Notes: generated by a model not told the origin, from the sequence alone. A stretch of 64,000 nucleotides of DNA from Sutterella sp. (GCA_017936545.1 JAGBFJ010000054.1:60537-124536), one strand, 5' to 3'; positions 46,068 through 55,398 are shown, counted from the first letter of the stretch. Numbers and translations: made by a program.

Positions 46068-46877
46068 ATGCGCATTTCCGCCTGCCAGATGATTTCGGGA
46101 CAGGATCCCGAGCAGAACGTTCTTGACGCCGTCAACCTCATTTCCGCCTCCGCCGAATCCGGTGCTGAACTCGTCGTGCTGCCTGAGCACTTTGCTCTCC
46201 TCGGAACCGACGAAGCCAATCTGCAGGCGGCAGAAACTTACGAAGACGGTCCTATTCAGGAAACCGTACGCGTTGCCGCCATGCGCCAGCGGGTATGGGT
46301 CGTCGCCGGTTCCGTCCCTCTGAAAGCCGAGGACGGAAAGCACTACATCAATGCCTGCATCGTCTACGACCCGGACGGCAACGTCGCCGCCCGTTACGAC
46401 CGCATCCATCTCTTCCGCTACTGCAACGGCAGCGAATGTTACGACGAGCGTTACTTCGTCGAACCGGGACGCTCTCCGGTGAGCTTCAAGATGACGACGA
46501 TGGACGGCATTGACCTGCGAGTCGGTCTTTCGCTCGGCTACGATCTGCGCTTTCCGGAACTCTTCCGCTCTCTCAGTCAGCCCGACCTTATCGTGCTTCC
46601 AGCAACGTTTACGGAAACGACGGGGCGTGCTCACTGGGCAACCCTCCTCGCAGCAAGAGCTATTGAAAATCAGTGCTTCATGATTGCCGCGGCACAGGGC
46701 GGCGTTCACGAATGCGGCCGCCGGACCTGGGGTCACTCCCGCCTGATCGATCCGTGGGGAAATACGCTGAGCGAACTTGCCGGCGGTCAGGGTATTGTCA
46801 TCGGCAACATCGATCCGGTCCAGATCCGTTCGGTCCGGGATATGCTGCCGGCGCTCTCATCCCGAGTGATCTACTGA
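46068..46877 (+). CDS. Nitrilase-superfamily protein lacking catalytic Lys and Cys (pseudoenzyme)
   Basis: The 269-residue protein follows the Nit2-like carbon-nitrogen hydrolase fold closely: LPEHF with Glu40, ARYDRIHLF, SLGYDLRFPELFR and the C-terminal WGHSRLIDPWGN. The catalytic triad is Glu-Lys-Cys. Here the Lys position is Arg112 (codon at 46401) and the Cys position is Gly157 (codon 46536-46538), so amide hydrolysis by the normal thioester route is impossible. The rest of the protein is well kept and lies in the conserved yhdP-nit-tldD block, only 10 bases before tldD, so it is probably still made. A binding or scaffolding role is inference. Confidence 0.88.
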   Translation: MRISACQMISGQDPEQNVLDAVNLISASAESGAELVVLPEHFALLGTDEANLQAAETYEDGPIQETVRVAAMRQRVWVVAGSVPLKAEDGKHYINACIVYDPDGNVAARYDRIHLFRYCNGSECYDERYFVEPGRSPVSFKMTTMDGIDLRVGLSLGYDLRFPELFRSLSQPDLIVLPATFTETTGRAHWATLLAARAIENQCFMIAAAQGGVHECGRRTWGHSRLIDPWGNTLSELAGGQGIVIGNIDPVQIRSVRDMLPALSSRVIY

Positions 46878-46887
46878 CGGGTTTCTC

Positions 46888-48351
46888 ATGACTCGCCCTC
46901 ATCCGTCGCTTGAGCGGCTTTCCGCCGCTCAGGCGCTTTTTTATCCCGATACCGGTCTGGATGACGCCTTTCTGCTGAAACTTGTCGGAGAGATGTCGCC
47001 GGCAGGCACTGACTGGGCGGACGTTTATCTTCAGCAGACGGTCTCCCGCTCCTGGATCCTCGACGAAGGCGCCGTCAAAACCGGCAGCTACAGCATCGAT
47101 CGAGGTGCGGGTCTGAGAACAGTCTGCGGAGAAACCTCCACGCTTGCCTATACGGATGTCCTGACGCAGAAATCGCTTCGGGATGCCGCCGTCACCGCAG
47201 CGGGCAGCCTCTGCGGAAACCGGATCATCCCGCTGCTGAAGCAAAAAAACTTTGCGCCTGTCTGCGGCATGGAAAATGCCGCGTCAAATGAATATACGCC
47301 CCAGGCGCTCGATCTGATCCGGCGCACTGACGCCATGGCCCGACAGGCAGACAGACGCGTCACTGATGTGGTTGTCACTCTCCAGTGTGAAAAAGACGCG
47401 TTCCTCGTCGCTCGCCTTGACGGGCTTATCACCGGAGACGTCAGGCCGATGGTCTATCTCTCCATCAGTCTCATCGTGACTGAAAACGGACGCCGGGAAC
47501 GCGCAAGCGCAGGCGGCGGAAGCCGATCAGGCCTCGGATTTTTTACCGATGAACTGGTAACCCGCTGGGTCAGAAGCGCAGTTGACGAAGCCCTTCACAA
47601 TCTCAGCGCCAAACCTGCGCCCGCCGGCATCATGCCGGTCGTACTCGGTCCCGGATGGCCGGGGATTCTGCTTCACGAAGCGGTCGGACACGGACTGGAA
47701 GGCGATTTCATCCGCAAAGGCACGTCCGCCTTCACCGATTTGATAGGAAAGCGCGTCGCTTCACCCGGCGTCACCGTCATCGACGACGGCACGCTTGCCG
47801 GTCAGCGAGGCTCGGTTTCCATTGATGACGAAGGCACGCCGTCTTCGCGCACGGTTTTGATCGAAGACGGCATTCTCACCGGCTTTATGCACGATCTGAC
47901 CAGTGCCCGCGTGCTCGGCGCATCCCCGACAGGCAACGGACGCCGCGAAAGTTTCGCGACACTTCCTCTGCCTCGCATGACAAACACCTTCATGCAGGCT
48001 GGCAGCGCCGCACCGGAAGACATTATCCGCTCGGTAAAAAAAGGCATCTTCGCATCCAACTTCAGCGGAGGCCAGGTCGACATCACCAGCGGTAAGTTTG
48101 TCTTTGCCATGAGCCGGGCATGGATGATAGAAAACGGCAAACTCACTTATCCCGTCAAAGGCGCCATGCTGTCGGGTTCTGGCCCCGAAGCACTGAAACA
48201 CATCCCGCTGATCGGCAATGATCCGGCGCTTGATGAAGGAACCGGACAGTGCGGCAAAGACGGCCAGCAGATACCGGTCGGCGTCGGTATGCCGACTGTG
48301 CGCATTGATGCACTGACAGTCGGCGGGACCGAACTGACAGGCGGCGTCTGA
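46888..48351 (+). CDS. tldD: Metalloprotease TldD
   Basis: The protein has 487 residues. The HExxxH zinc motif is present in LLHEAVGHGLEGDF, followed by the family stretch with SIDDEGTPSSRTVLIEDG and FSGGQVDITSGKFVFAMSRAWMIENG. TldD acts with TldE (PmbA) as a heterodimeric protease on unfolded peptides, known for microcin B17 maturation and CcdA degradation. pmbA is not in the window. It follows the nitrilase-like gene by 10 bases. Confidence 0.95.
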   Translation: MTRPHPSLERLSAAQALFYPDTGLDDAFLLKLVGEMSPAGTDWADVYLQQTVSRSWILDEGAVKTGSYSIDRGAGLRTVCGETSTLAYTDVLTQKSLRDAAVTAAGSLCGNRIIPLLKQKNFAPVCGMENAASNEYTPQALDLIRRTDAMARQADRRVTDVVVTLQCEKDAFLVARLDGLITGDVRPMVYLSISLIVTENGRRERASAGGGSRSGLGFFTDELVTRWVRSAVDEALHNLSAKPAPAGIMPVVLGPGWPGILLHEAVGHGLEGDFIRKGTSAFTDLIGKRVASPGVTVIDDGTLAGQRGSVSIDDEGTPSSRTVLIEDGILTGFMHDLTSARVLGASPTGNGRRESFATLPLPRMTNTFMQAGSAAPEDIIRSVKKGIFASNFSGGQVDITSGKFVFAMSRAWMIENGKLTYPVKGAMLSGSGPEALKHIPLIGNDPALDEGTGQCGKDGQQIPVGVGMPTVRIDALTVGGTELTGGV

Positions 48352-48410
48352 GTGCCGTAGGCCTCAGACTATAATTGATTGAATTAAAGTCCTAAGAACA
48401 GGAATTAACC

Positions 48411-49025
48411 GTGTTCAAATCATTCAAGCTGATGACGCCCATCGTGTGGTTCACGAGGCTTCTTGTCGGCGCCTACCCGCACTGGCAGGGATGTGCGCCG
48501 TCGTCCAAACAGCGCATTTACTTTGCCAACCACACCAGCCATCTCGATACGATTGTGATCTGGGCTTCGCTTCCGCCTCAGCTCCGGCCTTTTGTGCGAC
48601 CCGTCGCCGCTAAGGACTATTGGGAAAAGGGTCTGCTGAGACGCCGCATCGCGCTTGAAGAACTTAACGTCGTTCTCGTAGACAGACGACGCACCGAACA
48701 TGCCAACCCGATTGATCCGCTTCGCAAAGCGCTTCAGGAAGGCTCCTCCCTAATCATCTTCCCCGAAGGTACCCGCCGACCTCAGCCGCTCCCGAGCGAA
48801 TTCAAATCAGGCATCTGGCGCCTGATGCGCGAATTTCCTCAGGTTGAGCTGATTCCCGTTTACATCGAGAACCTGCATCGGGCCATGCCCAAGGGTGTTC
48901 TGCTCCCGGTGCCGACCGTCTGCTCGATTCGCTTCGGCGCACCTCTCGAACACACGCCCGAAGATCTGAAGGAAGACTTCCTCGAGCGCGCCCGCAACGC
49001 CGTCATTAAGCTCGCACAACCATGA
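48411..49025 (+). CDS. 1-acyl-sn-glycerol-3-phosphate acyltransferase (PlsC type)
   Basis: The protein has 204 residues. The acyltransferase motif NHTSHLD (HX4D) is at about 43-49, and the glycerol-phosphate-binding FPEGTRRP lies around 122-129. It acylates lysophosphatidate or a related lysolipid at the membrane. Its stop overlaps the next start (ATGA), so it is coupled to the CdsA-like gene. This mirrors the acyltransferase-YnbB-type pairs seen in other proteobacteria, but the housekeeping plsC and cdsA are probably elsewhere. Confidence 0.9.
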   Translation: MFKSFKLMTPIVWFTRLLVGAYPHWQGCAPSSKQRIYFANHTSHLDTIVIWASLPPQLRPFVRPVAAKDYWEKGLLRRRIALEELNVVLVDRRRTEHANPIDPLRKALQEGSSLIIFPEGTRRPQPLPSEFKSGIWRLMREFPQVELIPVYIENLHRAMPKGVLLPVPTVCSIRFGAPLEHTPEDLKEDFLERARNAVIKLAQP

Positions 49026-49993
49026 GACTCGGATTCACTATTCAGGAGGCCTACCTCATCCTGCTCGCAGGCCTCTCGCTGCTCGCTCTCATCGGCACGG
49101 TTTACGCCGGACTGGCCCTGAGTCGCAATACAACGCCTGAAAAACAGGCCCGGCTGATGGCCGTGAACGCCAGAGTTCGCATGGCGTGGTGGCTGATCGC
49201 CGTCTTCACCATGGCCTTTGCTCTCGGTCAGACGACGCTCCTCATCTTCTTTGCGCTCATCAGCTTTTTCCTGCTGCGCGAATTCATCGCCATCACGCCG
49301 ACGAAGCCCACCGACCACTATGCGCTCGTCGTGGCCTTCTATATCGCGATTCCCGTCCAGTATCTGCTGATCGGCCTCGACCTGATGAGCTTCATGACGC
49401 TCTTCATTCCGACGTACCTCTTCCTGGCTCTGCCCATCATCATGGCACTCAGCAAGGATTCCGAGAGTTATCTCGAACGCGTCGCGAAAGTACAGTGGGG
49501 CATCATGCTCTGCGTTTTCTGCGTCAGCCATGCTCCCGCTATCGCTACGCTGGACCTGACGCGCTACAACTCGTCAGGCCCCCTGATGCTGCTCTTTTAT
49601 CTGCTCGTTGTCTTTGTAAGCGACCTCACTGCAAGTATCGCCAGCTCGTTCTGCGGCGGCCGTCCGATGCCGTATAACGTCAACCGTACCGTGCTCGGCA
49701 CGCTGATCGGCTGCTTCGGGGGCGTGCTCGCCGGCGCGGCTATGTTCTGGATTACGCCGTTCCGTGCCTGGCAGGCTCCTCTGATGGCCATCGCCATTGT
49801 GATTTCCGGCGTGATGGGAGACCTGGTGATCAATGCCCTGCGCCGCAGCATGGGAGCTGAACGTCTTGCGGGTGAAGGAGACATCTACATGACCCGCGGC
49901 ACTCTGGCGCGTCTTGCCCCCCTGACCTTCTCCGCGCCGGTGTTCTATCACCTGACGATCACATTCTTCATCCTTTACAAGGACGCATTCTGA
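49022..49993 (+). CDS. CdsA/YnbB-like membrane protein lacking the cytidylyltransferase signature
   Basis: The protein has 323 residues with 8-9 membrane segments. Segments such as [18 protein letters not shown] and [21 protein letters not shown] resemble E. coli YnbB. The CdsA signature (S-x-K-R ... KD ... HGG ... DRxD) is lost: the corresponding region reads [16 protein letters not shown] from about 266, then [11 protein letters not shown], with no His-Gly-Gly and no catalytic Asp pair. CDP-diacylglycerol synthesis is therefore unlikely, though a partner role in lipid handling with the coupled PlsC-type enzyme is possible. The frame is intact and ends in a good terminator. Confidence 0.75.
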   Translation: MRLGFTIQEAYLILLAGLSLLALIGTVYAGLALSRNTTPEKQARLMAVNARVRMAWWLIAVFTMAFALGQTTLLIFFALISFFLLREFIAITPTKPTDHYALVVAFYIAIPVQYLLIGLDLMSFMTLFIPTYLFLALPIIMALSKDSESYLERVAKVQWGIMLCVFCVSHAPAIATLDLTRYNSSGPLMLLFYLLVVFVSDLTASIASSFCGGRPMPYNVNRTVLGTLIGCFGGVLAGAAMFWITPFRAWQAPLMAIAIVISGVMGDLVINALRRSMGAERLAGEGDIYMTRGTLARLAPLTFSAPVFYHLTITFFILYKDAF

Positions 49994-50012
49994 TCAGATT
50001 GGTCTAATTACA

Positions 50013-50050
50013 GAAAACCCTCGGCTTCAACTGAAACCGAGGGTTTTCTT
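50013..50050. terminator. Bidirectional terminator between the CdsA-like gene and infA
   Basis: GAAAACCCTCGG/CCGAGGGTTTTC hairpin with a 12-base loop and T residues; A residues on the left let it serve infA too. Confidence 0.8.
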
Positions 50051-50077
50051 ATATCTTTCGAGCCAGCATGCCGGTTA

Positions 50078-50338
50078 TTAACGGCGGCGCTGGGGAGCCG
50101 CGCCCATCGGAGGACGGCCTTCAATATGGCGGAAGGTAATGCGGCCCTTGGTCAGATCGTACGGCGAAAGCTCGAGAGAAACCTTGTCACCCGCGAGAAT
50201 GCGGATGTGATGCTTGCGCATCTTGCCGTTGGTATAGGCCACGAGTTCGTGACCGTTGTCGAGTTTAACGCGGTAGCGAGCATCGGGGAGCACTTCAAGC
50301 ACCTGACCCGACATCTCAATGAGATCTTCCTTTGCCAT
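50078..50338 (-). CDS. infA: Translation initiation factor IF-1, solitary copy
   Basis: The protein has 86 residues from the ATG at 50338 ([11 protein letters not shown]). The S1/OB fold is standard ([38 protein letters not shown]). It is about 14 residues longer than the usual 72 because of a C-terminal tail [13 protein letters not shown]. It stands alone, away from any ribosomal operon. Many Betaproteobacteria carry more than one infA, so this may be a second copy. It is divergent from hemG. Confidence 0.94.
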   Translation of the reverse strand: MAKEDLIEMSGQVLEVLPDARYRVKLDNGHELVAYTNGKMRKHHIRILAGDKVSLELSPYDLTKGRITFRHIEGRPPMGAAPQRRR

Positions 50339-50671
50339 AGTCTTCCGAAAAAGAAAGCCGCATCCCGCCGTAAAAAAACTGGATCCGCATGGAGCGGACG
50401 ATGCCGGAGGCGGCTCTGAATGAATAAAAATAAAAGACGGCGCCTGCCGCCTTAACAATTGCGTGATTGTAGCACCGATTTTCAGTGCGAAATCCGATTT
50501 TTACGCGCAAAATTGTCCCTCCGGACAGGTTGTTAAGGATTGCGCAACCGAGACTCGGCTAGAATTACCTTACTGTGCGGCGGCGCAACCGGAGGTTCGC
50601 CCGCATCAACCCCTTTTCCGTCCTATTTTTCAGGTTCGCGATGCTGCGCGAACCGTTCTGGAGAAAACAAT
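50339..50671. other. Divergent infA-hemG control region
   Basis: No gene is supported in these 333 bases. A TAGAAT hexamer near 50560 is a possible -10 for hemG with a weak -35. A perfect stem GGTTCGCG/CGCGAACC (50633-50654) ends 17 bases before the hemG ATG, just ahead of the GGAG ribosome site, and could affect its access. Confidence 0.5.
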
Positions 50672-51211
50672 ATGAAGAAGGTGCTTGTCGTTTACGATAG
50701 CCGCTCCGGCCATACGGCCCGCATTGCCCGCCGCATTTGGGAAACCGTCATCGCCGAAGGCAATCAGGCCGACATGATGCACGTGCTCGAAGCTGACCGT
50801 GAAGGCGTCGACTGGGCTCAGTACGATCTCGTCATTGCAGGCGCGCCGGTTCTGTACGGCAAGTTCCGTCACGACTTCCTTTCCTTCGTGAACAAATGGA
50901 AGTCTGTTCTTGACGCCAAGCCCAACAGCTTCTTCTGCGTGACGGTTATCGCCCGCAACCCGGCCAAAGCCACTCCCGAAGGCAATGTTTACTGCCGCAA
51001 GTTCCTGGAACGCAATCCCTGGCATCCGAAGGACGTCAAGTGCTTCGCCGGCAAGGTCGACTATCCGAACTGGAGCTGGATTGATGCCAAGCTTATTCAG
51101 ATGATCATGAAGATGACGAAGGGCCCGACGGAAATGACCGCCGTGATCGATTACACGGACTGGGATGCCGTTGAAGAATATGCCCGTCACTGCCTGACTC
51201 TGGAAGCCTGA
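50672..51211 (+). CDS. hemG: Menaquinone-dependent protoporphyrinogen IX dehydrogenase (flavodoxin-like)
   Basis: The protein has 179 residues, as in E. coli HemG (181). The flavodoxin FMN loop (VVYDSRSGHTARIA, 6-19) is followed by the HemG-type insert and C-terminal stretch (IQMIMKMTKGPTEMTAVIDYTDWDAVEEYA). It oxidises protoporphyrinogen IX to protoporphyrin IX, passing electrons to quinone, so it works without oxygen. hemH at 36044 uses the product. The start is set by GGAGA before the ATG; a longer frame from 50540 is rejected. Confidence 0.93.
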   Translation: MKKVLVVYDSRSGHTARIARRIWETVIAEGNQADMMHVLEADREGVDWAQYDLVIAGAPVLYGKFRHDFLSFVNKWKSVLDAKPNSFFCVTVIARNPAKATPEGNVYCRKFLERNPWHPKDVKCFAGKVDYPNWSWIDAKLIQMIMKMTKGPTEMTAVIDYTDWDAVEEYARHCLTLEA

Positions 51212-51232
51212 TCCTCAGTGATTGCTTCGTTC

Positions 51233-51264
51233 AAAGCCCTCCTTTCGGAGGGCTTTGGCTTTTT
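51233..51264 (+). terminator. Terminator after hemG
   Basis: AAAGCCCTCC/GGAGGGCTTT stem with a TTTC loop, followed by GGCTTTTTC. Confidence 0.8.
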
Positions 51265-51426
51265 CAAACCTGCTCGCTGAACCGATGTAAGGAAAAGTCG
51301 CATTTTCAGACTCGTTTTTCAAGAGCTCTGACAGATAAACTTATATGTTATGTTCGGACGGCACCATGCCGTCCAGTTTTCATCCCCCGACACAGCTGCC
51401 GACAGGAAGACCCTTATTTTCGCGCC

Positions 51427-53112
51427 ATGACTGAGAAATTCCCCTGGTTTGCCTCCTATCCTTCCGACGTACCCCACGAAATCAATCCCGACTGCTATGA
51501 CAGCATCCCCGCCGTCCTTGATTCTGTGGCGGCCGAATTTCCCGACCGTGTTGCATATTCCAACATGGGCGTCGGTCTGACCTACCGCCGCACGGTGGAG
51601 CTTTCCAAGGACTTTGCCGCATATCTTCAGGGGCTTGAAGGGCTCAAACCCGGGGATCGGGTAGCGATTATGATGCCCAATCTGCTGCAGTACGTTGTGG
51701 CAGTTTTTGCCTGCCTGCGAGCCGGCTTCATCGTCGTCAACATCAATCCGCTTTACACCTCGCGAGAAGTCCGCTCGACGCTGAGCGACTCCGGCGCCAA
51801 AGCCATCGTCATTATCGAAAACTTCGCCAAGACGCTGCAGAACGCCGTCAGCGGCACTGAATGCCGCCATATCGTTGTTACTGGCGTCGGCGATCTTTTC
51901 CCGTTCGTCAAGCGTACGCTGGTCAATTTCGTTGTTCGCAAAGTCAAAAAGATGGTGCCTGCCTATTCCCTCCCCGGCGCCGTCAGCTTCAACGACGCAC
52001 TTTCCCGAGGCCGCACCCGCGGCATGACGCCGCATACCATCCGCAATAGTGATACTGCGTTCCTTCAGTACACCGGCGGAACAACCGGCGTTTCCAAGGG
52101 CGCCATCCTTACGCACCGCAATCTGATTGCCAACATGCTGCAGGTGGGCGCTTGGATTTCGAGCACATTCAAACGCGGAGAGGAAGTTGCCATGACTGCC
52201 CTCCCGCTCTATCACATCTTTTCGCTGACCGCGACGATGGTCTTCACATCCTTCGGCGCCACGATGGTTCTCATCACGAACCCGCGTGACATCGAAGGTC
52301 TTGCCAAGGAATGCATCAAGTGGGACTTCTCGATCATCATCGGCGTCAATACCCTTTTCGCCGCGATGCTCAATAACAAGACGTTCTGCTCGCATAAATT
52401 CAGCCGCCTCAAGATGACCGCCGGCGGCGGTTCTCAGGTTCAGCGCACGGTGGCTGAAAAATGGAAGGCTCAGACGGGCAGCAACATTCTCGAAGCCTAC
52501 GGCCTTACCGAATGTTCGCCCGGTGTCTGCGGCAATATTCCCAATGCTCCCTGGGACGGATCGGTCGGCGTGCCGATTCCTTCTACGGAAGTCACCATCC
52601 GCGGCGAAGGTTTCCGCGATCTCGGCGTCTGCCCTGACGGCGCTCCGATCGAAGACTACACAGGCGAAATCTGTGTCCGCGGACCTCAGGTTATGTCCGG
52701 CTACTGGAAGAAGCCCGAAGAAACCGCCGCAATTCTCCGCGACGGTTGGCTGCGCACGGGTGACGTCGGTCACATGGACGCCCGCGGCGTGATCACGATC
52801 ACCGACCGCAAAAAGGACATGATCCTTGTCTCCGGCTTCAATGTCTACCCGAACGAAGTTGAAAACGTCATTGCTTCCATGCCGGGCGTGCTTGAAGTGG
52901 GCGTTGTCGGCGTTCCGAGCGCCAAATCGGGCGAAACCGTCAAGGCCGTCATCGTCAAGAAGGATCCGACGCTGACCGCCGACGACGTCAAGAAGTACTG
53001 CCGTACTCAGCTGACCGGCTACAAGATGCCGCGTGAAATCATCTTCGTTGACGCGCTTCCGAAGACTGCCGTAGGCAAAATCCTTCGTCGAGAACTCAAG
53101 GACATCAAATAA
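51427..53112 (+). CDS. fadD: Long-chain fatty acid-CoA ligase
   Basis: The protein has 561 residues, as E. coli FadD. The AMP-binding P-loop YTGGTTGVSKGA starts at residue 215. A5-type LEAYGLTECSP, A7/A8 LRTGDVGHMDARGVITITDRKKDMILVSGFNVYP, and a catalytic Lys near the C terminus (PKTAVGKILRREL) are all present. It activates long-chain fatty acids through an acyl-AMP to acyl-CoA. No beta-oxidation genes are adjacent. Closely related medium-chain ligases cannot be fully excluded. Confidence 0.92.
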   Translation: MTEKFPWFASYPSDVPHEINPDCYDSIPAVLDSVAAEFPDRVAYSNMGVGLTYRRTVELSKDFAAYLQGLEGLKPGDRVAIMMPNLLQYVVAVFACLRAGFIVVNINPLYTSREVRSTLSDSGAKAIVIIENFAKTLQNAVSGTECRHIVVTGVGDLFPFVKRTLVNFVVRKVKKMVPAYSLPGAVSFNDALSRGRTRGMTPHTIRNSDTAFLQYTGGTTGVSKGAILTHRNLIANMLQVGAWISSTFKRGEEVAMTALPLYHIFSLTATMVFTSFGATMVLITNPRDIEGLAKECIKWDFSIIIGVNTLFAAMLNNKTFCSHKFSRLKMTAGGGSQVQRTVAEKWKAQTGSNILEAYGLTECSPGVCGNIPNAPWDGSVGVPIPSTEVTIRGEGFRDLGVCPDGAPIEDYTGEICVRGPQVMSGYWKKPEETAAILRDGWLRTGDVGHMDARGVITITDRKKDMILVSGFNVYPNEVENVIASMPGVLEVGVVGVPSAKSGETVKAVIVKKDPTLTADDVKKYCRTQLTGYKMPREIIFVDALPKTAVGKILRRELKDIK

Positions 53113-53131
53113 ACATCTTCGCCATTCATGA

Positions 53132-53162
53132 CAAAGGCCGCCTTACGGCGGCCTTTGCCTTT
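53132..53162. terminator. Bidirectional terminator between fadD and the GntR gene
   Basis: A perfect CAAAGGCCGCC/GGCGGCCTTTG stem with a short loop lies between the convergent genes. Confidence 0.8.
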
Positions 53163-53171
53163 GTTGCAGAG

Positions 53172-53930
53172 TTACATTGTCATGTGGAAATCTTCACTCG
53201 TACAGTAACTGAGACGGTATTCCACCGGTACGCCGCCGTACGTATAGCCGATGCGAGTCAGCTCCAGATACGGAGCTCCGACCCGGAAATTGCCGAGCGA
53301 AGCAAGTTTTTCAGAGAAACACTTGGCCTTGACCGTATCTCTGGCATCCACAATCGCCACGCCCAGTTCCGTTTCATAGTAGGAGTAGAGGCTTCCCGTA
53401 TGGTGCGAGAGATTCTCCCGCGACATTTTTTCAAAGCGCCTCCAGTCAAGCCACAGCTCCGAAATGCCGACATCCCGCCCCTCCCAGGAGAAGACGCGAA
53501 GCGCATGAATCAGCTTCTGATCGTAGGCCAGATTCAGAATGCGGGCTGGACCCTCCGCCGCCGTTACAGGAACAAGCTCGTAACTCACGAGACGCATATC
53601 GAAAGGCACAATATCGTTCGTTTTGTCGAAAAAGAACCGGTGATACTGATTGGTATACCCGCTCGCTTTATAGCTCTGAACGAACGTTCCTCGCCCCTGA
53701 ATCCTATATAGAATTCCGTCTTCGACCAGCGACTCCACAGCCCTACGGACAGTACCCGGAGAAATAGAGAGCAGAACACTCAGATCTTTCTCGCTCGGCA
53801 GCATGTCGCCTGCGGACCAGACGCCCTTGCCTAGCTGCTCGATGAGGTACCGTCTTGCCTGTTCCCATAAAGGAAGTCTGGTAAAGCTTCGTCCGCTCTG
53901 ATAAAGCGGCCCTAAGGGGTCGTCAAACAT
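53172..53930 (-). CDS. GntR/HutC-family transcriptional regulator
   Basis: The protein has 252 residues. The GntR winged helix (about 20-85) contains MLPSEKDLSVLLSISPGTVRRAVESLVEDGILYRIQGRGTFV across its length, followed by a UTRA-type effector domain (about 100-245). The ligand is unknown. It begins 7 bases after the small S4-domain gene and is divergent from lrgAB, so either could be a target. A GGAGGG site overlapping the S4 stop serves as ribosome site. Confidence 0.87.
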   Translation of the reverse strand: MFDDPLGPLYQSGRSFTRLPLWEQARRYLIEQLGKGVWSAGDMLPSEKDLSVLLSISPGTVRRAVESLVEDGILYRIQGRGTFVQSYKASGYTNQYHRFFFDKTNDIVPFDMRLVSYELVPVTAAEGPARILNLAYDQKLIHALRVFSWEGRDVGISELWLDWRRFEKMSRENLSHHTGSLYSYYETELGVAIVDARDTVKAKCFSEKLASLGNFRVGAPYLELTRIGYTYGGVPVEYRLSYCTSEDFHMTM

Positions 53931-53937
53931 AAATAGA

Positions 53938-54162
53938 TCAGCCCTCCGGATCGGCTTTGAGCACGATTATTTCGCCGCTCGTCTCAACAGTTTCTCCTCC
54001 CCGCAGCTTGCGGGTCTTTCTCAGTTCAACTGTACCGTCCACCCGGACCTGACCGTCCGCAATCATTGCTTTGGCCTGCGCGCCGGACTCTGCTATGCCG
54101 ACGGCCTTAAGCAGGGCGTCGAGGGTAATCAGCTCGCCCTTGATCTGAAAATCACGCTTCAT
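53938..54162 (-). CDS. Small S4-domain RNA-binding protein (YbcJ-like)
   Basis: The 74-residue protein is essentially one S4 domain: ITLDALLKAVGIAESGAQAKAMIADGQVRVDGTVELRKTRKLRGGE, with the Arg/Lys surface used for RNA contact. YbcJ-type proteins bind structured RNA, but their role is not established. It is upstream of, and probably cotranscribed with, the GntR regulator (7-base gap). Confidence 0.88.
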   Translation of the reverse strand: MKRDFQIKGELITLDALLKAVGIAESGAQAKAMIADGQVRVDGTVELRKTRKLRGGETVETSGEIIVLKADPEG

Positions 54163-54294
54163 ATTGAAAAAGTCCTAACCTAGGTCAAACCCTAATCCTG
54201 CGAATTCGTCCGGAGAGTGTCAAAATCAGAGGTTTCTGTTTTTTATAGGCCGAATTCTTCGGATATCGGCTTTTCATTGTACGGCAGGTTGCCA

Positions 54295-54657
54295 ATGCTT
54301 TCAGCCATCACGTTAATTCTGGTCTTTCAGGTCGCCGGAGAAATCATCAGCCGAGCGACGGGAATCCCTGTCCCCGGTCCTGTTCTCGGGATGGTTCTCA
54401 TGCTGTTTGCCTTCTTCTTCAAAGACAACCTGGTGGACCGCATCCGCCCGACCGCCGGCGTCCTGCTGACCAATCTTTCACTGCTGTTCGTTCCCGCGGG
54501 CGTGGGACTAATGCGCCACGGAGAACGCTTTCTGAATGAAGGACTCGGCATCGCCGCCGTGATCATTCTTTCCACTGTCATCGGCATGATTGTCACCGCC
54601 TACACCATCATTGGCGTTGAAAAGCTCATGCATATCCGGGAGGACGAAGAATGCTGA
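54295..54657 (+). CDS. lrgA: LrgA/CidA-family membrane protein
   Basis: The protein has 120 residues from the ATG at 54295, where the first membrane helix begins; a longer frame from 54217 lacks support. Four hydrophobic segments and the family stretch GIPVPGPVLGMVLMLFAFFFK are visible. LrgA/CidA proteins are holin-like and have been linked to murein hydrolase control and, with LrgB, to pyruvate or organic acid transport. It overlaps lrgB by seven bases. Confidence 0.9.
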   Translation: MLSAITLILVFQVAGEIISRATGIPVPGPVLGMVLMLFAFFFKDNLVDRIRPTAGVLLTNLSLLFVPAGVGLMRHGERFLNEGLGIAAVIILSTVIGMIVTAYTIIGVEKLMHIREDEEC

Positions 54658-55385
54658 CCGTCATCAGCTCCGTTTACTCGCACCTCGAAAATAATCCGGC
54701 TCTCTGGCTGGCGCTTACTCTTATCTACTACGTAGCCGGACAGCATATTTTTCGTCTCTCAAAAGGCAACCCGCTTCTGAGTCCCATCATCATTGCCGTT
54801 GTCTGTCTGATTGCCACGCTCCTGGTCTTCGGCATTCCATATGAACGCTACTTTGAGGGAGCCGGCCTGATTCACTTTCTGCTCGGTCCAGCGACGGTTG
54901 TGCTTGCAGTCCCGCTTTATGAACAGCGATCCAAACTGGCTCAGCTCTGGCTTCCTCTCTCAGTCGGTCTGATTGTCGGATGCATTTCGACCATTATTTC
55001 CGTCGTAGTGCTGGGATGGGCTTTCGGACTGAGCTCCGAAACACTGATTTCAATGATTCCGAAATCCGTCACGACACCGATCGCCATGGGCGTTTCAGAA
55101 GCCATGGGCGGCATGCCTGATCTGACCGCATGCTTCGTCGTCATAACCGGCATTCTCGGCTCAATCATCGGCCGTCCGCTTTTCAATCTGCTTCGCATTC
55201 ATTCCGATCCCGTGCGAGGCGTTTCTCTCGGTCTGAATGCTCACGGCATGGGAACCAGCGCCGCCTTTCTCATTTCAAATCGTGCCGGTGCTTTCTCGGG
55301 TCTTGCCATGGGTCTCGCCGGCATTCTGACCGCCTTTCTGGCCCCTCTTCTCGGAGGTCCTCTGATGCGTCTTTTCGGACTCTGA
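54651..55385 (+). CDS. lrgB: LrgB/CidB-family membrane protein
   Basis: The protein has 244 residues with six to eight membrane segments. The signature ISMIPKSVTTPIAMGVSEAMGG and the C-terminal GLNAHGMGTSAAF are characteristic of LrgB. It is translated from an ATG inside the end of lrgA and presumably acts with it. Whether the pair controls cell lysis or carries small organic acids here is unknown; the metabolic setting of organic-acid carriers fits the second view. Confidence 0.93.
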   Translation: MLTVISSVYSHLENNPALWLALTLIYYVAGQHIFRLSKGNPLLSPIIIAVVCLIATLLVFGIPYERYFEGAGLIHFLLGPATVVLAVPLYEQRSKLAQLWLPLSVGLIVGCISTIISVVVLGWAFGLSSETLISMIPKSVTTPIAMGVSEAMGGMPDLTACFVVITGILGSIIGRPLFNLLRIHSDPVRGVSLGLNAHGMGTSAAFLISNRAGAFSGLAMGLAGILTAFLAPLLGGPLMRLFGL

Positions 55386-55398
55386 TTCTGCACCGACA

